The notes: generated by a model from the sequence alone, not told the origin. Counted from the first letter of the stretch, positions 51,546 to 63,059 are shown. The stretch is DNA of 64,000 bases from Prorocentrum cordatum (GCA_963575745.1 CAUYUJ010017861.1:105001-169000), one strand, 5' to 3'. Translations and numbers: made by a program.

Positions 51546-54500
51546 TGCCCATGCTGGCGAAGCAGGGCATCAGGGTGGGGGCGTCGCTGTTGATGCTGGT
51601 GAGACGGGCGATGGTGTCAACCTTGGCGATGTTGGATAGGAATTGGCGGCCATTGACAAAGCCTTGTAGCTCTTCTTCGGTGTCCGACGCGACGGAGCTG
51701 AGGATGCGATTCGCGGCGGCGGCGATGATCTTGATGTCACTGTTCTTCATGGCGAGGGGGCGGAGACAGTCAGGGCTGCGAGAGCACTCGTAGTTGCCCA
51801 TGGGCTCGTCACCCTTGGGAAGCATGGCCATGAGCGCGTCGTTCAGGTCGTAGGGGATCGGGCCGCCGTGAGCAATGGAGTGGAGGAGGTCGTGGAGGAT
51901 AGCTATGCTGCCGTCGGATCGTACCCATGCGCGGTAGGGAAGTCCGTCAGGTCCAGGAGCTGAGTCACTGGCGAGCTTAGCTGCGGCTTGGAGTTCATCA
52001 ATCCCAGGTAGAGGCAGATGCCGTGGAGGTGCTAGTGGGAGGACCCAATCCAGGTACTGCTGCATCGCTGGGGTGTCTACTGGCTTGGCGGCAAACACCT
52101 TCGACCAGTGAGATTGAATAGCGCTGTGCATGCTCATGGGGTCTTTGGCGTGAGTCGGGCCACTGCTGTCGGTGATGCGGACGCCTGCTGGGATCAGGCG
52201 CTTCGAGAACGGCTTCCAGATTTCACTGCGCTGTCCAATACGGTGGGCACGACGTCTCCGTTGTTCTCCTAGGTCGGGCCGTTGTTCAGCGTAGGCTGCT
52301 CGCGAGCGGGCGGCAGCAGCACGACGACGCTGTTCCGCGATCTGATGTTGCATGGCGGAATGCTCAGTCTCGAAGGCGGTGCGGTCGACAAGAGAGATCG
52401 TGTGGTGGTGGATGTCGATGTGCTGTGCCCCGGCGGTGGTGTCGTTACGAAGCCGCTGGGCAAGAGTGAGGTCCTGGTGCCAGATGGCCCTGGCAATACC
52501 GCGGAGCGTACGCGCACGTGCCTCTGCTGTGACATGAGAGTCTTCCCTCTGGCTCTCGATCGGCATGAGCTCGGAGGCGGACAAGGTGGTGATGGTAACG
52601 CGAGACTTACGCGCCGCCAGCTTCATTATGTGCTTCATGGTCCCCCAATTCGAGATGGGGTCGGCAGAGAGGTCGGCCATCTCGACAAGGCGCTGGAAGT
52701 AGAACTTGTAGTGCTTGGACTCGACGGGTAAGGCAGGGGTGCCACGCTCGCTGACTGGACGTGGGTGTCGAGGTCGGAGTCGTAGATGTATAAGTTTATG
52801 ATCGCTGATGGGCTCTCCTTCACGATCAAGCGGTCTGCCATCAGCAACAAGCAGGGACTCGATGTGCGGGATGTTGGACGCGTTGATCGAGACGAAGCAT
52901 CTGTCGATGGTCGCCTCCGTTAGGTTGGCAGCGCATGGATGAGTGGTGGCCTTCGTTGTGATCTCCATCATCTGCGAGAATATGTTCTTCCAGAAGACGG
53001 GCTGGTAGTGGTAGCGCTCGGCAGTGGAGTCCGCGGTGGGGTGGGGCGCGCTCTTCGGCGGCGTCTGTGCGATGTTGAAGTCGGCGACCATGAAGTAGTC
53101 GTGGTTGTCAGGGTGGAGGGCAGAACGTTGAGCGGCTGCCTGCCACGCAGCTCTGAAGCGCTGTCGACCAAGGTCGCTGAGGTCGTAGTTGTGGATGTTG
53201 AAGATGGTCGTCTCGTGCTGCCTAGCTCCATCTTGTGCGCGACGTTCACCAATGCGGCCAGGGACGCTCGCGCGACATGTGCGTAGGGGCCGTTGATCGG
53301 GTGGTAGTTGTTGTTCTGCTCGATCAAAGGGAACCAGGAATGCGATGCCGCCTGCGGTCTCCGAGGAGTGGCCGTCTGTCACGAGTGCTGAGTGGAAGGC
53401 AATGTACTTGTGGTCGGTGCTCGCGGCCAGGATGTCCATGTCGATGCTGCTGCCGTGAGTCTCTTGGAGGGCGATGACAGCACGTTGCCGCATGTAGGAG
53501 AGCAGCAACTGGCGCTTGACGGCGCGCCGAGATGCCGATCTGCCGTTCAGCGCCTGTGTGTTCCACGTAACCAGGTTGAAGCCATCGGGGTGTGGTTTCG
53601 TGAGCCACGGCGACCATCGCGTGCTAAAGCCACCGTGCTGCCTCCAGCGGGTTGGCGAAAGCAGCAGCCAGCGCGGCAGCCAGGGCTCGTGCTCGGTGAT
53701 GGGGGTGCCAACGGGAACAGCAGCGTCGGACCAGCGGATTCGGGTCGCTTCATCAGGAGTGGCTCCAGCCGTGACCTGAACGATGGGGGCGCCGTTGATG
53801 GACAGGAAGCCGCCAGTACGGTGGACCCGAGTCTCGAGCATGGGGAACTTGTCATTGATGAGCTTGTTGAGCTTCTTGAGTTGTACTTCCTGTCGGACCA
53901 TGCGTGGTGATTTGTCCGCAGAGACGTAGAAGGCGGTGGTGCCAGATTCGGATTCAACATGGAAGCGACGCCATTCACGACCTTGTCGAAGTGCGCGGTG
54001 TAGTGCCTGGGCTCGCGGAAGAGCAACCGTGTTGCCACCCGTAAGCGTGAACGAGATCCTCCGTGCTGGGCCTTCCGAGTTGATGCGGAGCGCGTTGATG
54101 TCCACCTCCGCAGCGTCGAACCAGGGGGCCAGCGCGATCTTGAGCGAGGCGACGGGGAACTCTGAGGCAGCACCGCACCAGAAAGTAGCTGCATTCGGTG
54201 GCCGGTCCCAGGCACCGATGGCGTCCATGTCCATGGCTGGGTGGAGAGCTTCAGCATGTCGTAGAGCTTGTTGAAGAGCGTCCACGCTGGTCTTGAGGTC
54301 GCCTTGGAGTCGTTCAGCTCGGTCAGCTCGGCCTTTGAGTTCGGCGATGTCCCGCTCGGAAGACTCCTGGCGGGTGCTGAGCTGCTCGGTGACCTTCGTG
54401 ATGTTTGCCAGGAACTCGGCTTGTGCTGCAGCAGCGACTTGCTTGGAGGTGGCTTCGAAGGCGGCGGTGGCTTTGTCGACCTGGGTCTGGAGAAGGTCGG

Positions 54501-54819
54501 TGAGCGCCTTCCGCTGGTGTGCAGGTAGATAGATTGCGGAAAGCTTTTGAGCGCCAGCGGCCCAGGGGTCGGCCACGGAGGAGTCCTTGCCCTTGCCCTT
54601 GTCGACGGCGTCGGCAGAGCCAGAGACGCCAGGCAGACCCATCGCGAGGCGAGCGAGTACAGGGCCAGCGCTGCTGGCGAGTGATATGTAAGCTGCGTCT
54701 CTGCAGCAAAGAATATGGAGATGCTCAACGCCGCGGGCACGGCGAAGGCGGAAAGCAGTGGTCCTAGCAATCCCCGGACCAGGGGTCTCCGTGCTCTGCC
54801 ACGGGGCACAAACATACAT
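51475..54819 (-). pseudogene. LINE-C polyprotein: N-terminal region, endonuclease and RT fingers/palm A
   Basis: ATG at 54819 directly follows the SL; a second candidate start is MGLPGVSGSADAVDKGKGKD about 60 codons in, so the first stretch may be former 5' UTR. Residues ~95-190 are an Ala/Gln/Glu-rich coiled coil (ATSKQVAAAAQAEFLANITK, RQESSERDIAELKGRADRAE). A ~150-residue domain with GPARRISFTLTGGNT follows. The endonuclease (~415-690) has NLVTWNTQALNGR, VIALQETHGSS (metal-binding Glu), YFMVADFNIA, EPISDHKLIHLRL. RT begins near residue 940 (DSAPGPDGLPYRAW, FVNGRQFLSNIAKVDTIARL). Motif A reads MGIAAALPSL, with Gly (codon 51549-51547) where an Asp is expected. The frame is lost at about 51475. 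Confidence 0.88.
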
Positions 54820-54841
54820 CTTGAGCCAAAATGGCTACGGA
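54820..54841 (-). other. DinoSL spliced-leader relic, perfect 22 nt
   Basis: On the minus strand: T, then CCGTAGCCATTTT, then GGCTCAAG, identical to the conserved dinoflagellate spliced leader with T at the variable first base. The next bases on the minus strand are ATGTATGTTTG, not a GT donor, so this is the exon portion on a retro-copied mRNA and not an SL RNA gene. It sits exactly between LINE-C coding sequence and the target-site duplication. Confidence 0.97.
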
Positions 54842-54990
54842 CGGAGGGGGGAGGAGGAGGAGGAGGAGGAGGAGGAGAGGAGAGGAGAGGAGAGGAGATG
54901 AGAGAAGCGCGGGACACTGTCTCTTCAAAACGAAGACCCAACACCACAGGAAGGTTGGGACATTTTTTTGCCCATCTCATCCTATGGTGG
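54842..54990 (+). other. Composite element unit II, right part: purine tract and module E (copy 2)
   Basis: (GGA)n/(GGAGA)n tract 54842-54905, then module E at 54907-54967: GACACTGTCTCTTCAAAACG, AAGACCCAACACCACAGGAA, GGTTGGGAC. It is the displaced 3' end of unit II, separated from its array by LINE-C. Confidence 0.9.
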
Positions 54991-55290
54991 TGGGCCACCC
55001 TTTTGAATCAGCAGCGCCCCCCGACACTTCTTTCTGCTTCCTTCTTCTTCCTCCCCCTCCTCCTCCTTCTCCTCCTGCTCCTCCTGCTCCATTTCCTCCT
55101 CCTCCTGCTCCTCCTCTCCCTCCTCCTCTCTGCTTGTTTTTTTATAATCATCGTCACTTTTGTCATCATCACCATCAACGGCAACAACATGATCATCATC
55201 ATCGTCATCATCATCACCATCAGCATCATCATCATCATCACCAGCAGCAGCAATAACAAAAACATCATCACCACCATCACCACGGCCACA

Positions 55291-55321
<31 letters not shown>

Positions 55322-56200
55322 TCATCAGCAACACCACCATCATCATCATCACCATCATAATCAACATCATCATCATCATAGCCACCACCATCATCACCAC
55401 CACCATCACCATCATCATCAACACCACGACCTTCACCATCATCACCACCATCGTACTCATCATCGTCAGCATCATCACGAACTTCATCACCAACATCATC
55501 ATCATCATCAGCAACACCACCATCATCATCACCATCATCATCAACATCATCATCATAGCCACCACCATCATCACCACCACCATCACCATCATCATCAACA
55601 CCACGACCTTCACATTCATCACCACCATCGTACTCATCATCGCCATCACCATCACCACCACCACGATCATCAGCATCATCACCAGTATCGTCACCACTAC
55701 CATCACCATCACCACCATCGTGATCACCATCATCACCATCATCACCATCATCACCATCATCATCGCTATCTTCAGCACCATTAGCAGCACCATCACCACC
55801 ATTACCATCATCACCACACCGACACCACCTCTATACTCATCATCATCATCACCATCACCACCAACACCACCATCGTCATCATCATCATTATTATCATCAC
55901 CATCATCATCACCAACAGCATCACCACCACCACCATCGCCATCATCATCATCATCGTCATCGTCATGCGCATCATCATCATCATCATCATAATCGTCGTC
56001 GTCGTCGTCGTCACCACCATCATCACCATCATCATCATCATCATCACCACAATCATCACCATCATCAGCATTATCATAATCGTCATAATCACCATCACCA
56101 TTACCATCACCATCACCATCACCATCATCATCACCATCACCATCACCATCACCATCACCATCACCATCACCATCACCATCACCATCACCATCACCATCAC

Positions 56201-56248
<48 letters not shown>

Positions 56249-56272
56249 AACCATCACCACCACCACCTTTAT
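54991..56272. repeat. (CAT)n/(CAC)n trinucleotide array, ~1.2 kb
   Basis: After a C/T-rich lead-in (TCCTCC repeats, 55045-55130), 55138-56272 is almost wholly CAT/CAC/CATCAC repetition with internal ~215-bp duplications (for example the run around CACCACGACCTTCACCATCA at about 55425 and again near 55605). It ends in a pure (CACCAT)n and (CAT)n stretch. Frames of poly-His/Ile/Thr/Asp/Met through it are artefacts. Confidence 0.95.
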
Positions 56273-57262
56273 TCCCAACCATGCTGTGGTGTTGCGCCTT
56301 CGAATTTGAAGAGACAGCGCCCCGCGTTTCTCTCCTCTCATCTCCTCTCCTCTCCTCCCCCTCCTCCTCTTCCTCCTCCTCCTCCTCCCTCTTCCGCCTC
56401 TGTGCCTCTGTCCTCCGCATGTCTCTGTTTCGGCACACCCCTCACACGTTTCGTGGCCCCATAGTGAGCTCCACCGAAGGCCCCACTGACAGGGTTCGCA
56501 TGGCGGCCCCGCCCCATGTCGGCACACTCCTCACAAGTTTCGTGGCCCCAACGGGGGCTCCACCGCATGGCGGCCCCGCCCCATGTCGGCAGACCCCTCA
56601 CAAGTTTCGTGGCCTCAGATGCAGCTCCACCGAAGGCCCCAGTGGCAAGGTTCGCATGGCGGCCCCGCCCCATTTCGGCACGCCCCTCATACGTCTCGTT
56701 GCCCCATAAGGAGCTCCACCGAAGGCCCCAATGACACGGTTCGCATTGCGGCCCCGCCCAATTTCGGCCCCCCCCCCCGCGCGTTTCGTTGCCTCGAAGG
56801 AGCTCCACCGAAGGCCGCAAAGGCAGGGTTCGCATGGCGGCCTCGCCCCATTCCGGCACACCACTCACACGTTTTGTGGCCCCATAGGGAGCCCACTGCA
56901 GGCCTCAGCGGCAGGGTTCGCATGGTGGCGTCGCTTCAATTTCGGCACACCCTTCACACGCCTCGCAGCCTCATGTAGAGCTTCACCGAAGGGCCCCAAT
57001 GGAAGGGTTCGTATGCCTTCTTCTGCCTACTTCGACACACCCCTCACATGTTTCGTGGCCCATAGAGAGCTCCGCCGAAGGCCCCAATGGCAACGCCCGC
57101 ATGCGTCCCCCAGCCCATTCCGGCACACCCCGCACACGTTTCCGGGTTCTCATCCGCGTTGCCCCGTGCTCCATCCCTCTCGCGGCGCGCTGCCTATGAT
57201 GAGAGGGTGATATCCTTCGTTAGTCGCAGCTGCACATGGTTGGGTCCTACACCAGGCTAATA
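56273..57262 (-). repeat. Composite minisatellite element, unit III (complete, minus)
   Basis: Read on the minus strand: leader F (57262-57130; TTAGCCTGGTGTAGGACCCA, CAGCTGCGACTAACGAAGG, GGCAGCGCGCCGCGAGAGGG), about eight ~88-bp units (57120-56440), exit sequence GACATGCGGAGGACAGAGGC, (GGA)n tract (56395-56330), module E (56325-56273). It is the only copy in the window with all four parts in uninterrupted order. Confidence 0.88.
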
Positions 57263-57555
57263 ATCATAATCATCATCACCATCACCATCACCACCATCAC
57301 CGTCACCACCACCATCACCATATTCATCTTCATCATCATCACCACCACCTTTATAATCAGCATCATCATCAGCATCAGCATCAACATAAGCATGAACATC
57401 AACATTAACATCATCAACATCACCACCATCATCATCATCATGATCATCATCACCATCACCATCACCGTCATCATCATCGTCATCATCACCATCGTCATCA
57501 TCAACATACTCATCGAAAACATAATCAACATCGAAATCATCATCACCGTCATCAC

Positions 57556-57588
<33 letters not shown>

Positions 57589-57905
57589 TTTCATCATGCT
57601 CATCCTCTTCCTCATCCTCATCCGGATCCTCATCCTCATTCACGTCATCCATCATTATCATTATCCTTCTCCTCCTCCTCTTCCTCCTCCTCCACTTCCT
57701 CATTATTATCATATCATGGGCGTCATCATTATCACCACCATCCTCATCCTCATGCTCATCCTCATTCTCATCCACATCCTCATCATCATCCTCATCCTTC
57801 TGCTCCACCTTCTCCTCCTCCTTATCCTCATCCTCATCCTCATCTTTATCTTCATCCTCCTCCTCCTCTTCCTCCTCCTCCTCCTCCTCCCCCTGCACTT
57901 CAGCG
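57263..57905. repeat. Second (CAT)n/(CTC)n array
   Basis: CAT/CAC/CATCAT repeats to about 57660, then mixed TCCTCA/TCATCC and (CTC)n to 57900. Bounded by unit III on the left and unit V on the right. Confidence 0.95.
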
Positions 57906-57924
57906 TCACTAGCGATACCATCCC

Positions 57925-59115
57925 TCGAATGTTTCGTGCCCCACAGGTAGCTCTACCGAAAGCCCCAGTGGCAGGGTTCACATTGCGCCACCGCGCCCAT
58001 GTCGGCACAACCCTTACACGTTTCGTGGACCCATACGGGGCTCCACCGAAGGCCCCAGAGGCAGGGTCCGCATGGCGCCAGCACGCCCATTTTGGCAGAC
58101 CCCTCACGCATTGCGTGGCTCCATGGGGAGTTCCAAAAAAGGCGGCAATGGCAAGGTTCGCATGGCGCCACCGCCTCCATTTCGGCACGCCTCTCACACG
58201 TTTCATGGACGCATGGGGAGCTCCGCCGAAGGCCCCAATGACAAAATTCGCATGGTGCCACCGTGCTCATTCCGGCACACCCGTGAACACTTTTCGTGGC
58301 CCCATATCGGGAGCTCCACCAGGGACTCCATAGGCAAGGTTCGCATGGCGCGACCACGCCTATGTCGTTAAATCGCTCACACGTTTCGTTGCCCCGAAGG
58401 GAGCTACACCGAAGGCCCCAATGGCAAGGTTCGCATGGAGCCACCGGGTATATTTCGCCAGACCTCCCATGCGTTGCGTGGCCCCAGTGGGAGCCACCGA
58501 AGGCCCCAGTGGTGGGCTTCGCATGGCGCCACCGCGCCCATGTCGGCACATACCTCACACGTTTCGTGGCCAAATTGGGTGCCCAACCGACGGCCCCAGT
58601 GGCAGGGCTCGCATGGCACCACCGCGCTAATGTCGGCTCACCTGTCACACATTTCGTGGCCCCATATGTAGCTCCACGGAAGGTCCCAATGGCAAGGTTC
58701 GCTTGGCGCCACCGCGCCCATGTCGGCACACCTCTCACATGTTTCGTGGCCCCATACGGAACTCCACCGAAGGCCCTTGTACCAAACTTTGCACGGCGCC
58801 ACCACGCCCATGTCGGCACACCCGTCGCACGTTTCGTGGCCCCCATACGGGGCCCCACCGAAGCCCCCAGTGGCAGGGTTCGAATGGCGCCAGCGAGCCT
58901 ATCTCGGCAAATCCCTCGCACGTTTCGTGGCCCCAAAAGTAGCTCCATCGAGGGCCCAAACAGCAAGGTTCGCATGGCGCCACGGCGCCCGTTACGGCAC
59001 ACCCTCACATGTTTCGCGGCCCCATAAAGAACTGTCCCTTTTTCGTCCCACCTGGGTTGCGGGACTATACCCACATACCGCATACGGGTGGGTTCTTCGC
59101 CTGGGTAACTCGAAT
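57925..59115 (-). repeat. Composite minisatellite element, unit V (minus): leader-like F plus ~88-bp array
   Basis: About 13 units between 57925 and 59035 with GTTCGCATGGCGCCACCGCG in place of the GCATGGCGGCCCCGCC of unit III, so a distinct subfamily. At its right end 59038-59115 (read minus) AACCCAGGCGAAGAACCCAC is a diverged leader F. It abuts the (CTC)n array directly on the left without a visible module E. Confidence 0.8.
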
Positions 59116-59224
59116 TGGAGAAACCCAGAAACTCTATCAACATATGTTCTCAGCGGCCAGCTTTGGGTTTCCACAACTGGAAATGATCCTGGCGAAAGAC
59201 CCAAGCATATGCAATTATGAATAC

Positions 59225-59602
59225 CGCAGTTGTGAGCCCCGCCTTGGGTGGAGCTTCCTGTGGGGCCACGGAACGCGTGAGGGGTGTGCCGAGATGGGTG
59301 CGGTGACGCCATGCGAACCCTGCCAGTGGGGCCTTCGGTGGAACTCCCTATGGGGCCACGAAATGTGTGAGGGGTGCGCCGAGATGGGGCGGGGCCGCTA
59401 CGCGAACTTTGCCACTGATGCCTTCGGTGGAACTCCCTATGGGGCCACGAACCGTGTGGGGTGTGTGCCGAAATAGATACATGCAGAGGCCAGGGGCAAG
59501 GGAGGGAGGAGGGCGAGGATGAAGGAAGGAAGGAGGTGGGACGCGGGGTGCTGTCTCGCCAAAACGAGGACCCAACACCACAGGATGGTTGGGAAAAACA
59601 AA
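59225..59602 (+). repeat. Composite minisatellite element, unit IV (short, plus)
   Basis: Three ~88-bp units (59225-59460), exit ATACATGCAGAGGCCAGGGG, a purine tract (59498-59540) and module E (59542-59602: CTGTCTCGCCAAAACGAGGA, CCCAACACCACAGGATGGTT). No clear F immediately upstream. Confidence 0.88.
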
Positions 59603-60010
59603 TGTTGGGAAATTGGGGCTGGGGGGCCCCACCAAGACCCCAATGGACTCCAAAGTCTGCCCCCGAGAGGACGACCCTCGGGGCGCGGACTCTAGAGTCC
59701 ACGGGGGCCGCCCTGGGGCCGCCGAGCCGAGATGTCCAAACATGCATTTCCCGAATTGAGGAAAACCCAAAGACTCTCGGAAAATCTGCGCTCTGCGGCA
59801 GGTTTTCGATGTCCACAATAAGGACACAGTTTTTTGGGAAGCTGAAGCTGGGGGGTCCCAAGTAACTCTGGCGCGCCCCGAGGGTCGATCGAGGTTGTTG
59901 TCCTCAACATCATTGAACGTAATCACATTGGAAGATCACCCAAATCGCCCCCGGGCACGAAGAGTCCAAATATCACTTGTCCCTTCTATCTTAGTATTGC
60001 TGCGCCCCAG
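59603..60010. other. Spacer with dispersed repeats, no gene
   Basis: 59608-59702 matches 47190-47285 (TTGGGGCTGGGGGGCCCCAC, GGACGACCCTCG, AGAGTCCAC); 59765-59790 matches 47127. GGGGCTGGGGGGCCCC-type words are repeated within it. No coding potential recognised. Confidence 0.7.
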
Positions 60011-61829
60011 AACTTTTTAAACAATTAGCCTGGCGAAGGACCCAACACCGCATTCGGAGAAGCTCCCTGTAGGGCCTCGAAACGCGTGAGGGGTGTGCCA
60101 GAATTTGTCCAGTAGGCGCATGCGACAGCAGCCAGTGGGGCCGTCAGTGGAATTCCCTATGGGACCACGAAGCGCGTGAGAGGTGTGCCGAAATAGGTGC
60201 GGTGGGCGCATGCGAACGCAACCACTGGGGCCCTTGGTGGAGCTCCCTATGGGGCCGCGAAACGTGTGATGGGTGTGCCGAAATGGGTGCGGTGGGCGCA
60301 TGCGAACTTTGCCACTGGCGCCTTCGGTGGAGCTCCCTATGGGGCCACGAAGCGCGTAAGGGGTGTGCAAGAATGTGCGTGGGTGACGCATGCGGGCGGT
60401 GGCACTGGGGCCTTCGTTGGAGCTCCCTATGTGGCCACGAAACGTGTGAAGGGTGTGACGAAATGTGCGTGGGTGACGCATGCGGGAGGTGGCATTGGTG
60501 CCTTCGGTGGAACTCCCTACGGGGCCACGAAGCGCGTGAGGGGTGTGCCGGAGTGGGCGTGGGTGGCACATGCGTGCGGTGGCACCGGGGCCTGCGATGG
60601 AGCTCCCTATGATGCCACGAAGCGCGTGAGGGGTGTGCCGACCTGGGGTGGCGCCGCCACGCGAACTGCGCCACTGGGACCTTTGGTGGAGCTCCTTATG
60701 GGGCCACGAAAACGTGTGAAAGGTGTACCACAAGCGCCGCCATGTGCAGTTCGCTACTGGGACCTTCGGTGGAACTCCCTACGGGGCCACGAAGCGTGTG
60801 AGGGGTGTGCCAAAATGGGGCGGCGCCGCCATGCGAACTGTGCCATGGGGCCCTGAGGTGGACCTCCTGTGGGGCCACGAAACGTGTGAGGGGTGTGCCA
60901 AAATGGGACGGCGCCGCCACGCGAACTGCGCCATTTGGACCTTCGATGGAGCTCCCTATGGGGCCACAAAGCGTGTGAGGGGTGTGCCAAAATGGGGCGG
61001 CGCCGCCAAGCGAACTGCGCCACTGGGACTTGGGTGAAGCTCCCTATGGGGCCACGAAACGTGTCAAGTGTTTGCCAAAATGGAGCGGCGCCGCCAGGCG
61101 CTGAGCTCCCTACGGGGCCACGAAACGTGTGAGGGGTGTGCCAAAATGGGACGGCGCCGCAATGCGAACTGTACCATGGGGCCCTGAGGTGGACCTCCTG
61201 TGGGGCCACGAAGCGTGTCAGGTGTGTGCCACAATGGGGCGGCGCCGCCACGCGAACTGCGCCATTTGGACCTTAGATGGATCTCCCAATGGGGCCGCGA
61301 AGCGTGTGAGGGGTGTGCCAAAATGGGGCGGCGCCGCCATGCGAGCTGTGCCATGGGGCCCTGAGGTGGACCTCCTGTGGGGCCACGGAACGTGTCAGGG
61401 GTGTGCCAAAATGGGACGGCGCCGCCACGCGAACTGCGCCATTTGAATCTTAGGGTGAAACTCCCTGTGGGGCCACGAAACGTGTCAGTTGTGTGCCAGA
61501 ATGGAACGGCGCCGCCAGGCGCTGAGCTCCCTATGGGGCCACGAAACGTTTGATGGGTGTGCCAAAATGGAACGGCGCCGCCATGCGAGCTGCACCACTG
61601 GGATCTGAAGTGGAGCTCCCTCTGGGGCCACGACGCGTGTGACGGGTGTGCCAAAATGGGACGGCGCAGCCATGCGAACTGCACCATTGGGATCTGAATT
61701 GGAGCTCCCTATGGGGCCACGAAACGTGTGAGGGGTGTGCCAACATGGGGCGGCGCCGCCGTTGAACTGCGCCACTGGGACCTTCAGTGGAACTTCCTGT
61801 TGGGGCCACGAAATGTGTGGTGTGGTGTG

Positions 61830-61872
<43 letters not shown>

Positions 61873-62112
61873 GCCAAAATTGGGCGGCGCCGCCAGGCGA
61901 ACAGCGCCACTGGGACATTAGGTGGAGCTCCCTATGGGACCACGAAGCGAATGATCGGTGTGCCAATCTGAGAGGGTGACGAGAGGAGAGAGGGGTAGGA
62001 ATGAGGATGGGGCATAAAAAGGAGGGAGGAGAGGAGAAGAGGAAAAGAGGGGCGCGGGGAGCGTCTCTTCAAGACGAGGACCCACCACCGCAAGATGGTT
62101 GGGAATAACCAC
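60011..62112 (+). repeat. Composite minisatellite element, unit VI (complete, longest)
   Basis: Leader F (60011-60050: AATTAGCCTGGCGAAGGACC, CAACACC), then about 22 units to 61975 spaced 88-89 bp (GAGGGGTGTGCC at 60801, 60889, 60978). The array shows internal sub-types: units with GGGTGACGCATGCGG (60370-60570) and, later, units with GGGGCGGCGCCGCCATGCG. A (GT)n/(AT)n microsatellite sits in one unit at 61830-61871. A purine tract (61980-62050) and module E (62052-62110) close it. Confidence 0.92.
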
Positions 62113-62584
62113 TCAATGGAGCTTAAGGTTTCCGTATGCAGTTGTGAGTGTCGCGATTTTGAATATCAACTTCGGTGGCGCTCCCTATGGGGCCACGGAC
62201 CGCGTGAGAGCGTGCCGAAATTCGTGGCGGGGTATACAGCGCGAGCGAATGCGATAAGTCTGAGTACGAGAGACTGAGCGCGGGTGAATCTGAGCGCGAG
62301 TGAATATGATTGTGGATGAGTCTGCGTGCGAGTCAATCTATTTGCGTGAGTGCCACCGTGACTACACCCAATGTGACGTGTATGGATGTGTTCTCTTTGG
62401 GTGTGCCTGGCGTGAACACTCGCGGCGCGGAGCGTGGATGCCGCAGGGGGCTCCCCCGGAATCCCCGATGGCAGCGCCCGCGCGCCGCGACGCCAATGTC
62501 GGCGCGCCCCTCGCGAGGATCGCGACCGCTTCCTTCCCTTGTTCTCCTCCCTCATTGCCCCTGCGCTCCAAAGTCCAAGGCTGC
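62113..62584. other. Single minisatellite unit and GC-rich spacer
   Basis: One isolated ~75-bp unit (62155-62230: TTCGGTGGCGCTCCCTATGG) followed by GAATCTGAGCGCGAGTGA-type short repetition and GC-rich DNA. No gene recognised. Confidence 0.6.
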
Positions 62585-63025
62585 AAACGCAGCGCGGCGC
62601 GGAGCCCCCTCGACGCGCGCCGGTCGCCCCGAAGGGGCCCCGGCGACGCGAGCGGGTCGTCTGCTGCGCGGAGCGAAGAGAGCAAGCTGGCTGGCTGATG
62701 GCGAGCAAGGATCCGGCCGCTGGGCAGAGCGACGACGGGCGAGCGAGGCGCTGGGCAGAGCGCCGCGCGGAGTACCCGCGGCGCGCGTTGGTCGCCCCAA
62801 GAGGGCCTCAGCGACGCGCGCGGGTCGTCCGCGTCGTGGAGCAAAGAGGGTGGCCGGCTGATGGCGGGCAAGGATCTGGCCGCTGGGCAGAGCGACAACG
62901 GGCGAGCGAAGCGCTGGGCAGAGCGCCGCGCGGAATTCCCGCGGCGCGCGTTCTTCGCCCCGAGAGGATCCCAGCGACGCGCGCGGGTCGTCCGCAGCGC
63001 GAGGCAAAACGGTTGGGCAATCGAG
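62585..63025. repeat. 164-bp tandem repeat, about 2.7 copies
   Basis: GATGGCG, GCAAGGATC, GGCCGCTGGGCAGAGCGAC occur at about 62697 and 62861 (offset 164), with a partial third copy from 62585. Units also share GCGACGCGCGCGGGTCGTCC. It lies just downstream of the helicase fragment (minus) and keeps its frame open for long stretches. Confidence 0.85.
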
Positions 63026-63059
63026 AGAAGGTGCGGCTTGGGCGGGCCGCTCCTCAAGG

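Larger units (their letters stand above)
48983..54841 (-). mobile_element. LINE-C: full-length non-LTR retrotransposon with a DinoSL at its 5' end
   Basis: Runs on the minus strand from the DinoSL (54841-54820) to a short 3' UTR ending at 48983. Flanks form a 15-bp target-site duplication with one mismatch: CGGAGGAGGGAGGAG (48968-48982) and CGGAGGGGGGAGGAG (54842-54856), inside the (GGA)n tract of unit II. There is no A tail; the 3' UTR (about 49017-48983) has a hairpin CACGCT-CTCCCC-AGCGTG, as in LINEs whose RT recognises a structured 3' end. One polyprotein carries coiled coil, endonuclease, RT and a C-terminal zinc-knuckle-like motif. Lesions: RT motif A Asp to Gly, two frameshifts, one TGA. 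Confidence 0.92.

Noticed and set aside
54800-54841. SL RNA gene at the DinoSL match
   Set aside because: No GT donor follows CTCAAG and no Sm-site-like intron is seen; the LINE ORF starts at once.
55008-56438. Long ORFs of poly-Asp/Met or poly-Ile/His through the CAT arrays (also 57236-58333)
   Set aside because: Pure trinucleotide repetition keeps several frames open; there is no non-repetitive protein content.
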